A stretch of DNA of 64,000 nucleotides from Fragum whitleyi (taxonomy: Eukaryota; Mollusca; Bivalvia; Cardiida; Cardiidae): NCBI GenBank assembly GCA_948146395.1, contig OX411544.1, positions 37,728,630-37,792,629 on the forward strand, written 5' to 3'. Every line of letters begins with the position of its first letter. Within the stretch, counting starts at the first letter, position 1. The notes beneath the pieces are model-generated. The model did not search any database and had not been told where the DNA came from. It saw nothing but the letters and a program-made list of their open reading frames with translations. Below, in pieces: positions 45,398 through 54,836 of the stretch. Made by a program: the position numbers and the translations under genes.

Positions 45398-45464
45398 CTC
45401 CTCTTCTTCTTCTTCTTCTTCTTCTTCCTCCTCCTCTTCTTCTTCTTCTTCTTCTTCTTCTTCT

Positions 45465-45499
<35 letters not shown>

Positions 45500-48343
45500 T
45501 TTTTCCTTCTTCTTATGCGCTCATTTTATAAATTTCGCATTATGTAAATATGTTATGAAATTATTTCCATGCCATACGAATTAATGAACGGATTCAATTG
45601 CAATAAGATATTTTTAAATTTCAATTCACCTGTAATTGATTCCGTCCGTCACTATAGTAACGTTTTCCCACGATTTTATTTTTACACTATTATACCATTC
45701 TGTCTTCGGGTCCACGTAGCTATAGTTCAGTGACAAATCGTGCGATTTGACGGTGTTGTTTTTCTTGTAAGCATAGGGACAAAAAGCAGAATATTTACTG
45801 AAAAAGACAAAGATGTTTTATCCCATGCATGTGAGCATAATTTGAGCCTGTGCGTGACATTTCCAACAATTTCAACAGTGCGCAAAGCAAAGACTCTGGC
45901 CAGCCTGTGCAGCCACACAGTCAGACCAGAGTCCTCACTATATATACGATTTGTAGATAGATAAGATCTCAAGCGTATCTGTAGACAGTTAGGCAATCTT
46001 ATACTTACACTATGTAACTGTCTGGACTACTAAATGTTTGCATCTAATGCAGGCGTCAATTTGTTGGAATTGCCACGCACAGGCTCATTTTTACCTTATA
46101 ACTTTTCAAATATCTGAGTGATAACATCCCATATGATATTTTAATGATATCATATGATTATTTTTTGAACAATGACATTGTGCGGTGTGGGGGTTTTTTG
46201 TGTGTGTGTTTTTGGTTTTTTTTAGAAACTTGCACTTTTGTTAGAAACATTGTCGAAAACAAGTGAAATATAGGTTATAAGATAGAACAGTTCTCCCAAC
46301 CTCGTTAGATATTTTTTCTCATACAAAACACTTTGTTTTGTATGAGAAAAAATACAAAATGTTTCCTTAGTCTAATTATTGATTCCGTTTGGCTGAGCAG
46401 TAGTCGTAATGTGTATGGTTTATGTTGTGCTTTCTGTCAACATAATATTCCGCCAACATCATCATCATATAGATCTACTTGAAATAGATAATAATTTGCA
46501 TTTATTAATAACGGCAAAAGTGAGACTGTGGGAAGAGTAAATGTCAAGAATCATTCCTGTGACAAAGGTCATGACTTCAGAAATTTGCAAAAAGCAAAAA
46601 TAATGAAAAAAAAAACTCTAATGAACGCAATTTTTTAGAGCTACGGGTTTTTTGGCGTTAACTTTTCAAACGGCCATCGAGAATGAATGCTCGTTTTTGA
46701 TGAATGAAACTAGGTCGTAGACGCTTATTAGTTCCGCAGCATTTCTGAGCACATGGTCTTTCAAACTGTTGCCTGAGGTTTTCTACTGAATTTATTCAGA
46801 AACTGCGGTTAACACCCTTGAAGTTCATTACCCCCGAAACGTTGCGGAACTATTACGGGCCCAATACCTTCACAAAATATATCATAAAGATTATGTGCAG
46901 TTATACCTGTAAACACCTGGCTCAAGAGCAATGGCAGATCCAAATATAAGCGAGTCTCCGTGAACGTTGTTTCGTACCATCAAGAAAAACATTTCATCTG
47001 ATAGATTATCTAGAGTGCCACCATCCATCTCTATAATCTTGGACAAAAAGTTCGCCGTTCTGTTTAGAAAAGAAAGACACAGTTCGTTGTTATAATTCTC
47101 GTATTACTGTAACACTTGTTGCTGCTATGTTTTCATATATGCATAAAACTAAAATCTTTTGTTTGTTGGTGCGAATATGTAGAGTTGTACGTAGTACTTT
47201 GCCTTCGCCAATCGGTGGGAGAGGTCAACCGGAGTTCGCATTTCTAAGGTTTTTATACAGGAAGGTAGAATGATCACTAAAGATTCAGAAAACAGCCAAA
47301 TGCGAAATGTTTAGCACATTAACAGTCTGCACAGTGAGACCTTCACCCACTACCAAGAATGTCCCTTTTCGCCTTCTCTTTATTAAGGAACAATTAACAA
47401 TTTTTGGTGTAAAGCGACATGTGTTTTCACAGTTGTAGGCTTAGCCCTGAAGAAATCTAGCTATCTGGATTTGCCATCAATGACTTGATCGCCATAGTAA
47501 CAATTCGTATTGGAAGATTTTTTTTTTCTTTTTTCACAATATCTGATACCTTAAACTTTCCATTTTTTTTTCTGTCAGTCTAACAAATATGGAGCCTTAC
47601 CTTTTTATTAAATGTTCTAATAATTAAATGGTACAGTTTTTTGGAGACTTGTTTTTATTATAATTTGTCAAATATGTTGTTAAATGTACTTAACTAGAAC
47701 CTTTTGACAACTATATAATGAAACAATCGCATGTGATGTTACCTTTGGATAAGGATTCAAAAATATTCTAGTATATCCTAGAATGCTCTTCATTAGCTTG
47801 ACCTATAGATTACAAGGATTATTTTAACTTGAGCTTTCCTCGGTTGCCACGCAAAGCATCAGAATTATTCTCCTGTTTTGGATAGTGATGATAAGTCTGT
47901 AGCTTATTAATAAGCGCGTGGTGAAAATTTCACGCATGTTACAATGAATTCTGTCAAATTTTGGCCGCCTCGGGGGTCAAACTCAAGACCCCATCAATGT
48001 ATGAGACCCAAACACGTTTCTGATTGATCTTAATTGTCTCGGTCAAGAATTTCAATTGACCAAGAAAGTATGACATCGAATCTCAAATGCGCTGCTTATC
48101 GTAATGGCCTTAGGAAAAACATTTAAAAACCAGCCACGGAATAATTGTTTTCATTTATTGTTTTCTTTTTGAAAAAATGGCACAAATATTCAAACCTTAT
48201 GGCTGGGTCCGTGTATTGATTCCACACGGTGACGTCAAAGTCAAGCTGTAGCACGTCACCAGTACCATTGTTGCAAGTACCCGGCTTCATGTCTTCTACA
48301 TACTGCAAAGCTTTTTCCACTTTGTCGTCTGTCTGCACCACAT
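34405..48343 (-). CDS. GPR158/GPR179-like class C G-protein-coupled receptor (11 exons, N- and C-terminus incomplete)
   Basis: Eleven minus-strand exons with GT-AG sites join into one open frame of 1727 bases (about 576 residues). The order is a Cache-like ectodomain (exons 1-5), a cysteine-rich EGF-like linker (CVPIQ..YLCECQDGYYFPD, then CTACAAGCDTCVDNSPC), and seven membrane helices. Diagnostic of the GPR158/GPR179/mGlyR group are the CDTCVDNSPCL linker, the KSASPIFLEI start of helix 2, VCSLRIWLLHLGF in helix 3, LLYGVYLCFTVRKAPAHF in helix 5 and a last helix ending FVPK. Human GPR158 is a glycine-sensing receptor coupled to an RGS7-Gbeta5 complex; that role here is inference. The signal peptide exon was not found above 48343, and the long tail is missing or is the candidate exon at 32626-32844. 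Introns are loaded with MITEs and a large (TTC)n tract. Confidence 0.85.
35445..35583 (-). CDS. GPR158-like receptor, helix 5 and start of helix 6 (exon 10)
   Basis: Acceptor atgtattttcag and donor AATGGT|gtaagt. It encodes VETVFLLYGVYLCFTVRKAP, then HFNESKHITWAVYNAIILGS and VVTLM. The WGVYLC-type helix 5 and the V-x-N start of helix 6 match the group. The donor choice is fixed because only this one gives the frame of exon 11. Confidence 0.9.
35974..36188 (-). CDS. GPR158-like receptor, intracellular loop 2, helix 4, extracellular loop 2 (exon 9)
   Basis: Acceptor cttttaattttcag and donor CGGTG|gtaagt. It encodes ISVIFTVGTQKRVRLPDQVL, helix 4 (LLILIAMGILLAW), and loop 2 with FYVCEFGPWEYAVFG. 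The cysteine partner for helix 3 is present. Confidence 0.9.
36223..36682. mobile_element. hAT-like non-autonomous element in a receptor intron
   Basis: The ends caatggcggatccagg (left) and cgtccgccactg (right, complement cagtggcggacg) fit the CAGTGGCGGA type of hAT terminus. The 460-base interior has no transposase frame and includes a run of ten G at 36248. An exact 8-base duplication was not seen. Confidence 0.5.
36751..36983. mobile_element. Foldback MITE, 'aacatcttacgatcattttt' family, copy 1
   Basis: Terminal parts aacatcttacgatcattttt and acgataatttttttataaga are inverted, with a central hairpin ggaatcgtcctctgaagacg. Related copies are at 38316-38562 and 57531-57781. Confidence 0.65.
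37605..37795. mobile_element. Foldback MITE, 'acatcgtaactacagctt' family, copy 2
   Basis: Reverse complement of the 130-312 arrangement: cctccgtccgctcccctttt, caaaacatcgtaactacagc, ttgaataagctgtag, then tacgcaattgagtaatgtgc. In a receptor intron. Confidence 0.6.
38165..38274 (-). CDS. GPR158-like receptor, helix 3 (exon 8)
   Basis: Acceptor cctttttttttcag and donor TGGAG|gtaaga. It encodes FFTENADPSVGVCSLRIWLL, then HLGFFILYGALIFKTW. The Cys of VCSLRIW is the conserved helix 3 cysteine that pairs with extracellular loop 2 (YVCEFG in the next exon). Confidence 0.9.
38316..38562. mobile_element. Foldback MITE, 'aacatcttacgatcattttt' family, copy 2
   Basis: Same organisation as the copy at 36751-36983, with central hairpin aatcgtcttctaaagac and ends gggcctgttttactacacat and acgggtccc. 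It lies in the intron between helix 2 and helix 3 exons. Confidence 0.65.
38790..38858 (-). CDS. GPR158-like receptor, helix 2 (exon 7)
   Basis: A 69-base exon, phase 0 at both ends, acceptor caacacatttcag and donor TTTGAG|gtaagt. It encodes AIKSASPIFLEIMCLGGTMI and CFE. The A-S-P/G-x-x-LE pattern at the start of helix 2 is conserved in class C receptors. Confidence 0.9.
39277..39603 (-). CDS. GPR158-like receptor, cysteine-rich linker and helix 1 (exon 6)
   Basis: Acceptor aattttgtttccag and donor GAAACT|gtaagt, phase 0 at both ends. It encodes CVPIQGMGFVVGMYLCECQD, the linker CTACAAGCDTCVDNSPCL, and helix 1 (ALLIILTILVALTAIGFSII). The GCDTCVDNSPCL signature is the best single identifier of the GPR158/179 group in this gene. 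Confidence 0.93.
39618..39856. mobile_element. Foldback MITE, 'gcctgtgcgtgacatttcc' family, copy 2
   Basis: Starts gagcctgtgcgtgatatttt, ends tcacgcataggctc, with inner hairpin cagactgtgctgttgcacag. It sits in the receptor intron 15 bases upstream of exon 6. Confidence 0.75.
39888..40013. mobile_element. Foldback MITE, 'accccgctttgcac' family, copy 1
   Basis: Short element with ends gttcaggatgacaaaac and catcatgaacgcagggt around taccccgctttgcac and its complement. Copies are at 41201-41336, 49542-49655 and 53463-53593. Confidence 0.65.
40391..40517 (-). CDS. GPR158-like receptor, ectodomain exon 5
   Basis: Acceptor actttttccacag and donor ACTAAG|gtaaag. It encodes GVATIDIEMSSIDINQCDAS, then DVFQGTHRCQPTTK. 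The G-V-A-T-I-D-I strand and IDQC-like segment followed by F-x-GTH-x-C lead into the cysteine-rich linker. Confidence 0.85.
41201..41336. mobile_element. Foldback MITE, 'accccgctttgcac' family, copy 2
   Basis: gcctgcgttcaggatgaaca, then taccccgttttgcacgtatg, then its complement ending atcctggacacagggcag. In a receptor intron. Confidence 0.65.
42421..42504. repeat. Palindrome, 'gaaacagttgtaactgcc' family, copy 2
   Basis: 84 bases, nearly perfect: atatcgatggctcagcgcga pairs with tcgcgctgagccatcgatat, with the loop around ccctatatgtttataggg. In a receptor intron. Confidence 0.8.
42904..43215. mobile_element. Foldback MITE, 'aggttgggagaattgat' family, copy 2
   Basis: Holds caaatatccgtgtgataaca, then a hairpin gaggattgataattgtctcg with gacaatgatcaatcctcc. 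It lies in the intron between receptor exons 4 and 5. Confidence 0.7.
44190..44354 (-). CDS. GPR158-like receptor, ectodomain exon 4
   Basis: Acceptor ccctctag and donor TTTCA|gtaaga. It encodes KNTTQLPEIQEVYPVAELPD, then GHWTKPYYDCGGGNIWMVTY and SSPILKITGGNVIF. The WTKPYYDCGGG..W motif is typical of Cache folds in this receptor group. Confidence 0.87.
44415..44790. mobile_element. MITE of the 'cattcattccaaa' family, in a receptor intron
   Basis: Contains cgctttacgcctcattcatt, hairpin tttcgtccaattacacgaaa and cattccaaaatcactcatca. Confidence 0.6.
45140..45520 (+). repeat. (TTC)n polypyrimidine microsatellite in a receptor intron
   Basis: About 380 bases consist almost wholly of TTC with interspersed TCC and TTT. 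It lies in the intron between exons 3 and 4 of the minus-strand receptor gene, so the transcript carries (GAA)n. The long open frames here read as poly-Ser or poly-Phe/Leu and are not genes. Confidence 0.95.
45630..45797 (-). CDS. GPR158-like receptor, ectodomain exon 3
   Basis: Acceptor tttgtctttttcag and donor TACAG|gtgaat. It reads KYSAFCPYAYKKNNTVKSHD, then LSLNYSYVDPKTEWYNSV and a Trp-rich strand. Joined to exon 2 it gives VYSKYSAFCPYAYKK. Sequons NNT, NYS and ENVT mark it as extracellular. Confidence 0.85.
45844..46087. mobile_element. Foldback MITE, 'gcctgtgcgtgacatttcc' family, copy 3
   Basis: Starts gagcctgtgcgtgacatttc and ends gccacgcacaggctc, with inner hairpin ccagcctgtgcagccacaca. 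In a receptor intron. The open frames at 45727-45996 are this repeat. Confidence 0.8.
46108..46345. mobile_element. Foldback MITE, 'aggttgggagaattgat' family, internally deleted copy 3
   Basis: The left half from caaatatctgagtgataaca is present, but the central hairpin is reduced to ttctcccaacctcgttagat. In a receptor intron. Confidence 0.6.
46725..46870. mobile_element. TTAA-type foldback MITE, degraded copy 3
   Basis: Contains tattagttccgcagcatttc and gttgcggaactattacgggc, matching the two complete copies. Its outer ends are lost, and it lies in a receptor intron. Confidence 0.6.
46907..47059 (-). CDS. GPR158-like receptor, ectodomain exon 2
   Basis: Acceptor ttcttttctaaacag and donor TACAG|gtataa. 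It encodes TANFLSKIIEMDGGTLDNLS through SAIALEPGVY. The TANFL and LEPGVY segments are of the kind conserved in the GPR158 Cache-like domain. The frame joins both neighbours. Confidence 0.85.
48196..48343 (-). CDS. GPR158-like receptor, exon 1 visible (start of Cache-like ectodomain)
   Basis: The strong acceptor cctttccttttcataacag is followed by DVVQTDDKVEKALQYVEDMK and ends TVWNQYTDPAI with donor ATAAG|gtttga. Because the acceptor is so good, the coding frame should continue from an upstream exon carrying the signal peptide. Reading straight through to an ATG at 48422 (MKKLDINSKFEEYTFLVYTP) is a weaker alternative. Confidence 0.8.
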
Positions 48344-49035
48344 CTGTTATGAAAAGGAAAGGCGTGTATACTAGAAAGGTATATTCCTCAAATTTCGAAT
48401 TTATATCTAACTTCTTCATCAATAATATGAATATTCAATCAAAAGGTATGTTTCATATTTGTAAACAAAACGTGTATTTGGCGGCCAATTTCTTTAACGA
48501 CCGCTTTTTGGTGGTCCCATTAGTGGTCGTTTAAAACAGGTTTGACAGTATTTTAAAAAGATCAGTAATGTTTTCATCTTGTGGCATGGTAACGTGCTGA
48601 ACAAAGTAGTGTTAATTATAACGATTTATTCAAAAGTAACATAACAAGACGTTTGCATGATGCACGATGTTCGATGTTACTCAAGTTCGATGGCATTTCC
48701 GGCAGTTTTCCTTATTTGGTAAAGCTTGAAGACAACGGTACTTGTTTTGATTAATTGGATCAAATATTGAAAATAAATCTTGGAGGCGAATAGTCGTCAG
48801 CGAGACTGTTTTTTTTTTTTTTTTGTTTGTTTGTTTTTTTGAAATGTTTATTACTTTATACCAGTTCTCATTCACACCACACTGCTCCATAAAAATAAGG
48901 TGTTGTTTTATTCATTATTTTTTCTTAGTTTTTTTATTTATTTATTTTTTTACATATTCATAAATTTTGTTATTCAAATGTTTGAAAAGAATAAGATTTG
49001 AAAGCACAAATGTCCTCAGAACCGCACTTTTTACT

Positions 49036-49038
49036 TAC

Positions 49039-49093
<55 letters not shown>

Positions 49094-49096
49094 TTC
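49036..49096 (+). repeat. (TTTA)n microsatellite
   Basis: About fifteen tttatttatt-type units. Confidence 0.95.
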
Positions 49097-49541
49097 AATC
49101 AGAGTTTTCCAGATGACATTGACCTTTGTAACATGACATGGACATTTGCGGCTGTGTAGTCTAACACCTGTATACATGTCAAATCATTGTAAATTGAATA
49201 GGCTTAAAACCTATGAAAATAAGATTAATTTTCCCTCAAAAAGCCCCTCCTCTCAGTCTTGGTTAAAAAAATGAATTCCATTTAGTATTATTTAAATCAG
49301 AAAATAACAATTTATTCGTTATTAAAAAAATGGTCATCGAAATAATGAGGATTCATTCTTTTATAGATAAAAGTTTATAGTTTTGCCAAAACCAGTGCTT
49401 ACAGCACTATTTTCTTTTTTTCTAATCCCAACTCTTTATTTAGTTATATACCTTGAATATCCTTATTTTCATTCAAATGAGAAGTAGTATTAAAGTTTGT
49501 GTTTTGATATGACTGTTTCTAGATAAGGTTGATATACATAC

Positions 49542-49655
49542 AGGATGCATAAACGTTTGTCAAAGTAAAAAAATATTATTGAACCCCGCTTTGCAGGTGA
49601 TAAGGATCCCATTTTTCAAACGATTGGCGAATGACATACTCTTGAACGCAAAGCT
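49542..49655. mobile_element. Foldback MITE, 'accccgctttgcac' family, degraded copy 3
   Basis: Contains aggatgcataaacgtttgtc and gaaccccgctttgcaggtga. The right half is eroded. Confidence 0.45.
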
Positions 49656-49944
49656 GTTTACGTTAAAGTTACTCGTAGATTAAGTAGTAACCACGGTTTT
49701 TACTAGAGGTAATAAAAGGCTGTCAATTATTGCAATAAAAGGAATAATTACTGACAAAAGCAGGTCACTTTGTCGATTGTTATTCCATTTATTGCATTAA
49801 TTGACACTTTTACTTGCATAGCTGAATCAATTTTATCAAGAATTTTGGCCATTGATTTCTATTCAATGATTCTATCTGTTTGACCGAGATCAAGAGATTC
49901 TACTGATCGTGTATAAATGACACATTTAAAATATGGACAATTCT

Positions 49945-50325
49945 TTAATGCTTTTCGGTGGTCTATCGAGAAATAACGGTAGATTATCACTTGATAATCT
50001 CACCAAAAAAGCAGGGAAATTATCAAAAACTAATGCCCGGCTTTTGTGCAATGCATCCCATCTGACGTCATCTATGCGGGGCGAAATAAGTGACGTCACA
50101 ATGAACGCGCAAAATAACGCGCTTTACGAAAATGTCCTAGAAATTTCTGATTTTGTCTCATTTTTGCAATAAAGTAATAAAATAATCGTTTGTTTTTCGA
50201 GTAAATCGATAAATATTTCATTGAGTGAACAACAAAAGCTATATTTTCACTCGTGAAATATATATTTTGTTGTTCACTCAATGAATATATATCAATCCTA
50301 CACTTAAACAAACGATTATCCTCTA
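49945..50325. mobile_element. Foldback element, 'tgataatctcacc' family, copy 2
   Basis: Same order as the copy at 17320-17725: ggtggtctatcgagaaataa, tgataatctcacc, then a hairpin aacaaaagctatattttcac with its complement. The frames 49933-50172 and 50096-50347 are this repeat. Confidence 0.7.
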
Positions 50326-50654
50326 TATCTTTGGGAAACAAGGGCAAAAAGTAGAAGCATCAAAAAAATGTAGTCCAATTAAAAACACTGTTTCCAAAGG
50401 AACCCATTTATACACAATAAATTGATAACACCATTATTCCAGAAGCAATTTACAAGAACTCGAAATGCGCTTGAAAACACCTTTTTTTCTGTCCACCATT
50501 ACTAATCATGAATTGTCATGACGTCGTCGTCGGATGCATGGCGTCGTTTTGGCGTGCAAACATATTTTGGTGTTTTTAAATAATGCGTGGTAAAATGTTA
50601 TTGTTATATTATTGAAAGGGTCCGAAACGTATTTCTACAGTTAACAACACCGTG

Positions 50655-51085
50655 AAATTATCATTCATCTACCTCGATCAAAACCATTCCAAATAGCTCA
50701 CTCAGCACTTCATTCATTCATTCCATACACTCACCTAAACCATTCACAAACGCTCCAAACTCACTGAAAAAGATAGAATCAACAACGTTACTCAAGATAA
50801 ATAAAGCTAGAAAAAAAAACGCGATTTCACTGATTTAATTCAAATCATAAGCGTCTAATTGGTTCTTGAAGATGTATGAGGCTATTTATAGAACTTGTAT
50901 GCATATTTTCTGAAAGGAAAGTGATATATTTCGCTAATTTTGTTTATCCTGAACAAAGTTTGCGATATTGGAATCCCCCCCCATTAAATTCACTCAATAC
51001 TCACTCATCACACTCATTCAATTCATTCCAAAATCATTTCAAAATCATTCATCTTGTCGATTTCACGATGTTGTTAACTGTAACA
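50655..51085. mobile_element. MITE of the 'cattcattccaaa' family
   Basis: Contains cattcattcattccatacac, hairpin attttgtttatcctgaacaa and the end gtcgatttcacgatgttgtt, aactgtaac, which is the reference for the end beside the TIR exon. Confidence 0.65.
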
Positions 51086-51220
51086 TCCACCAGGTTAAAC
51101 AGATTTGTGCTTTGGAATCCATGTTCATTCTTTTATTGACATTCGATTTTCTGCGCATTACGAATGAAAATGAAAGTTTAAATAGTCCCCCCTCCCCCTC
51201 CTCTCCATTTAACATTCCGA

Positions 51221-52009
<789 letters not shown>

Positions 52010-53035
52010 AGGTACAATTAATTCTCTCTGTATTTTAAATTTTGCGACGGGATGTTAACTCGAAACCTATAAACTTTCATTTTAGGACGAACAATCATAC
52101 TGAAGAAGGTGCAGCTATAGTGGTTTTCGAGAAACAACGCTATTTTGGCAATTACATTTTGTCATAATGGATTTTAAGGTTCCACCGATTTCGTAAAGTT
52201 TGCAATATTATTTTTAATTTCAAACTGCCCAATTATTTTTCGGTAAATCTGGAAATTCAAAAACATGTATAATGTGGTTCATTTGGCACAATCGTCCTCC
52301 TTCTTTTTCAAAAAAGAAAAAGAAAAAAAAATGCACAGTAAAGTGCATTGGTTCCTAATCGCGATTCTAAGAAGTCGAACTCAATAATGTAGGTCATCAT
52401 TAGCATTCAGTCTAATCACAGTTTTACAGGAATAAATATAGTTATAAAGCAACCCATTACAACAATAAAATAGCCATGGTTACTGCGAGAGTTACTTGAT
52501 AATTAGTCTAGAATAAATGGGAGGATAGAATAATCATTCTAGATCCAGAAAACAATATTCTTTACAAAAAATCGATCCTGATAAGTCTGCGCAGATCGCG
52601 CGGTCGGGTAAGTTCGATACTCTACGTACTTCCCAAATGGTCCTGTACGCTTGACGGGTCACAAAATAAACCAAAGACATCCCAAAATTTTTTCAAGTGA
52701 GTAATGGTACATTTATGGCTGATCAGAATGCACAAATCTTGCAGAACACAGATTTGATCAAATTACCTTAACTTGAAGATGTGGCTTAGTACATTTTGTA
52801 AGAAAATCACTGTCGGATATTTGTTAGTTTTTGTCCGTTTTCTTTCACGAGTAACAGTTTTCCATTTCTATTGAAATACTCATATCATTTGTGATATCTT
52901 AATTATTTATGTTAATAACTTTGTACATTTACATTATCGGAATCAGAAAAAGCGCTATTTAGGATATTATATATTTCAGGTCATACAAAAAATACTTTCC
53001 TTTTGGTACTAAACTCTAAAAGATAAGCAATCATA

Positions 53036-53265
53036 TGTTCGATCCCCGGTAGCGACAGATATCTTTTCTACCAAGTGTCTTCCACCAATTGGTGGCTAAA
53101 CAAAAACCTAAGAGGGATAGGTTGAGGATAGGAAAGGTTGCTATAGTATTACTGGTGCGGGAAATGCCAAGAATCCATAGTCAAGTTAATGCTTCAGTGG
53201 TATGCCGCGGCATGACTTAAAAACTGCCTCAAATGGCGTTATACTCTATTCAAACAAACAAAATG
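53036..53265 (+). mobile_element. tRNA-derived SINE, diverged
   Basis: Begins tgttcgatccccggtagcga and has the body match ggataggttgaggataggaa. It ends aatggcgttatactctattc and (CAAA)n. Same family shape as 11313-11542, but more mutated. Confidence 0.65.
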
Positions 53266-53462
53266 TCTTGTTGATTTCATGACGACAGTTAGTTCAGTGA
53301 ATTTGCCGTGAAAAATACTCTAGAACTGCCACCATGACTACAAAACTTAACAGAAACGTATTGTGAATATCACGTTAACGGACAAATCAGAATGAAAAGT
53401 TTGCATCGTAATGAAATATTTACCCCTTATCCGCTATTTGTATTATTATGTGTCTTATTTGC

Positions 53463-53593
53463 CAAACGCGTCCAGGATGCAAAAACATTTACGAACGTTT
53501 CGAACTAATACCCCGCTTTGCACGTATATACACGTGCAAAGCGAGTTATAATCTAGAAAACATTTCACAAAGGTTTACGTTCTGAACACATGG
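53463..53593. mobile_element. Foldback MITE, 'accccgctttgcac' family, copy 4
   Basis: Holds gtccaggatgcaaaaacatt, then ataccccgctttgcacgtat facing acacgtgcaaagcgagttat, and ends cgttctgaacacatgg. Confidence 0.65.
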
Positions 53594-53764
53594 CTTATAA
53601 GTTGTGGAAGCTAATCGACGGTAACGATAAAATCGTTTTAAATTAAGTTTAAGTTATCTTCTCATATTTTAAACTTTACATAAAAGCTACTATGATATTC
53701 ACCATATTTGGGGAGAGTTATTTAGTAAGTGGTGGAATTAACAGAATGTTGCAAGAGCTGAGGT

Positions 53765-54720
53765 AGGACAGCGAAGCTCGACTATCTCGAGTGCTGAATA
53801 GTAACAGTAAAGCGATGTCTACTAGAAGGGATCTCATTAAACGAAAATGAGCCTGTGCGTGACATTTCCAACAATTTCACGTGTGCGTCTGTGAGGACTC
53901 AAATCAGCATGTGCAGCTGCACAGACTGATCAGAGTCTTCACTACGCACTCAATTAGTAGCTAAGGTCCCATTCTTTTGTCTATAATTGTAGAACATTTT
54001 CATTTCACTGAGTGGCTGTCCAGGAAGCTCAATATATCATCACCATATCTCACACATGAAATTGTTGGAAATGTCACGCACAGGCTCAAATGATAGTAAA
54101 TAATCTTTTCCTAGAGATTGATAGTAAAGACACCAAAACTTTTGCCAAGTTTCAAAACAAAAGCCAAAATAGTAAAAAATATATAACAGAAATATGATAG
54201 ATGGAAATAAAAACTTAACCTAGAGTAAAAGTTAACCAAAATGAAAGACATGTATTGTACAAAGTTTCGGATCAATAGCTTAATCAGAATCAGAGATATG
54301 GCACTTGTAGGCCCTATATGTTAAACCTTAACCAAGAATTTCTAGGTCTGAAAAGTGTTAAAATTCTACAAAAACATTTGTCAGAATCTTTGCATAGATG
54401 CCGATATTGCAGTCACATAAGTGAATACAAAGTTTCAAACCCATAGCTTTAGTTGAAACAGAAATATTTCAGAAATCATCAGTTGCAGGTAAAAACTTAA
54501 CGTTTCAGGAGGCTTAAAATTTCATTGATTTAAATCACTGTCAAAAGTAACGAATCGGTGTTATGGTCACAAAATTTTCTAAGCAATAGCAGAAGCAGAA
54601 TTATAGTTATTACAGATATACTCCAGCTGTACGTAAGAAAACTAAATCAAGTTTTCTGATTCCGTAAAGGGTTAAGATTCTACTTAATTAAATATCAGAA
54701 TAGCCAATCTTTGTCTTGAG
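53765..54720 (-). repeat. Reverse-orientation copy of the 'ttggttaagtttttacg' tandem-repeat element
   Basis: It starts aggacagcgaagctcgacta, the complement of the end of the 18865-20256 element, and carries complements of its units (gcatagatgccgatattgca, gtaaaaacttaac). It is split by a younger MITE at 53849-54088. It has no (GGCGTC)n head and is more degraded. Confidence 0.7.
53849..54088. mobile_element. Foldback MITE, 'gcctgtgcgtgacatttcc' family, copy 4
   Basis: Complete ends gagcctgtgcgtgacatttc and gaaatgtcacgcacaggctc, inner hairpin gtgcagctgcac. It is inserted in the tandem-repeat element 53765-54720, so it is younger than that element. Confidence 0.85.
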
Positions 54721-54836
54721 ACCGATAAATGGTAATAACGTGATAGGTAGTGTCAATTCTATGACACCATACATTCACAATCCATTCCCAGTCGTTTGAA
54801 ATACTTCTGATTCTACTGATTAAAACATCTCTAACG

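Noticed and set aside
45098..45584. Two overlapping open frames of about 148 codons (poly-Phe/Leu and poly-Ser)
   Set aside because: They are the (TTC)n microsatellite read in two frames.
48344..48422. Start codon at 48422 giving the receptor a hydrophobic N-terminus without an upstream exon
   Set aside because: A strong intron acceptor directly precedes the conserved part, and the putative leader has an acidic n-region. A spliced signal-peptide exon is more likely.
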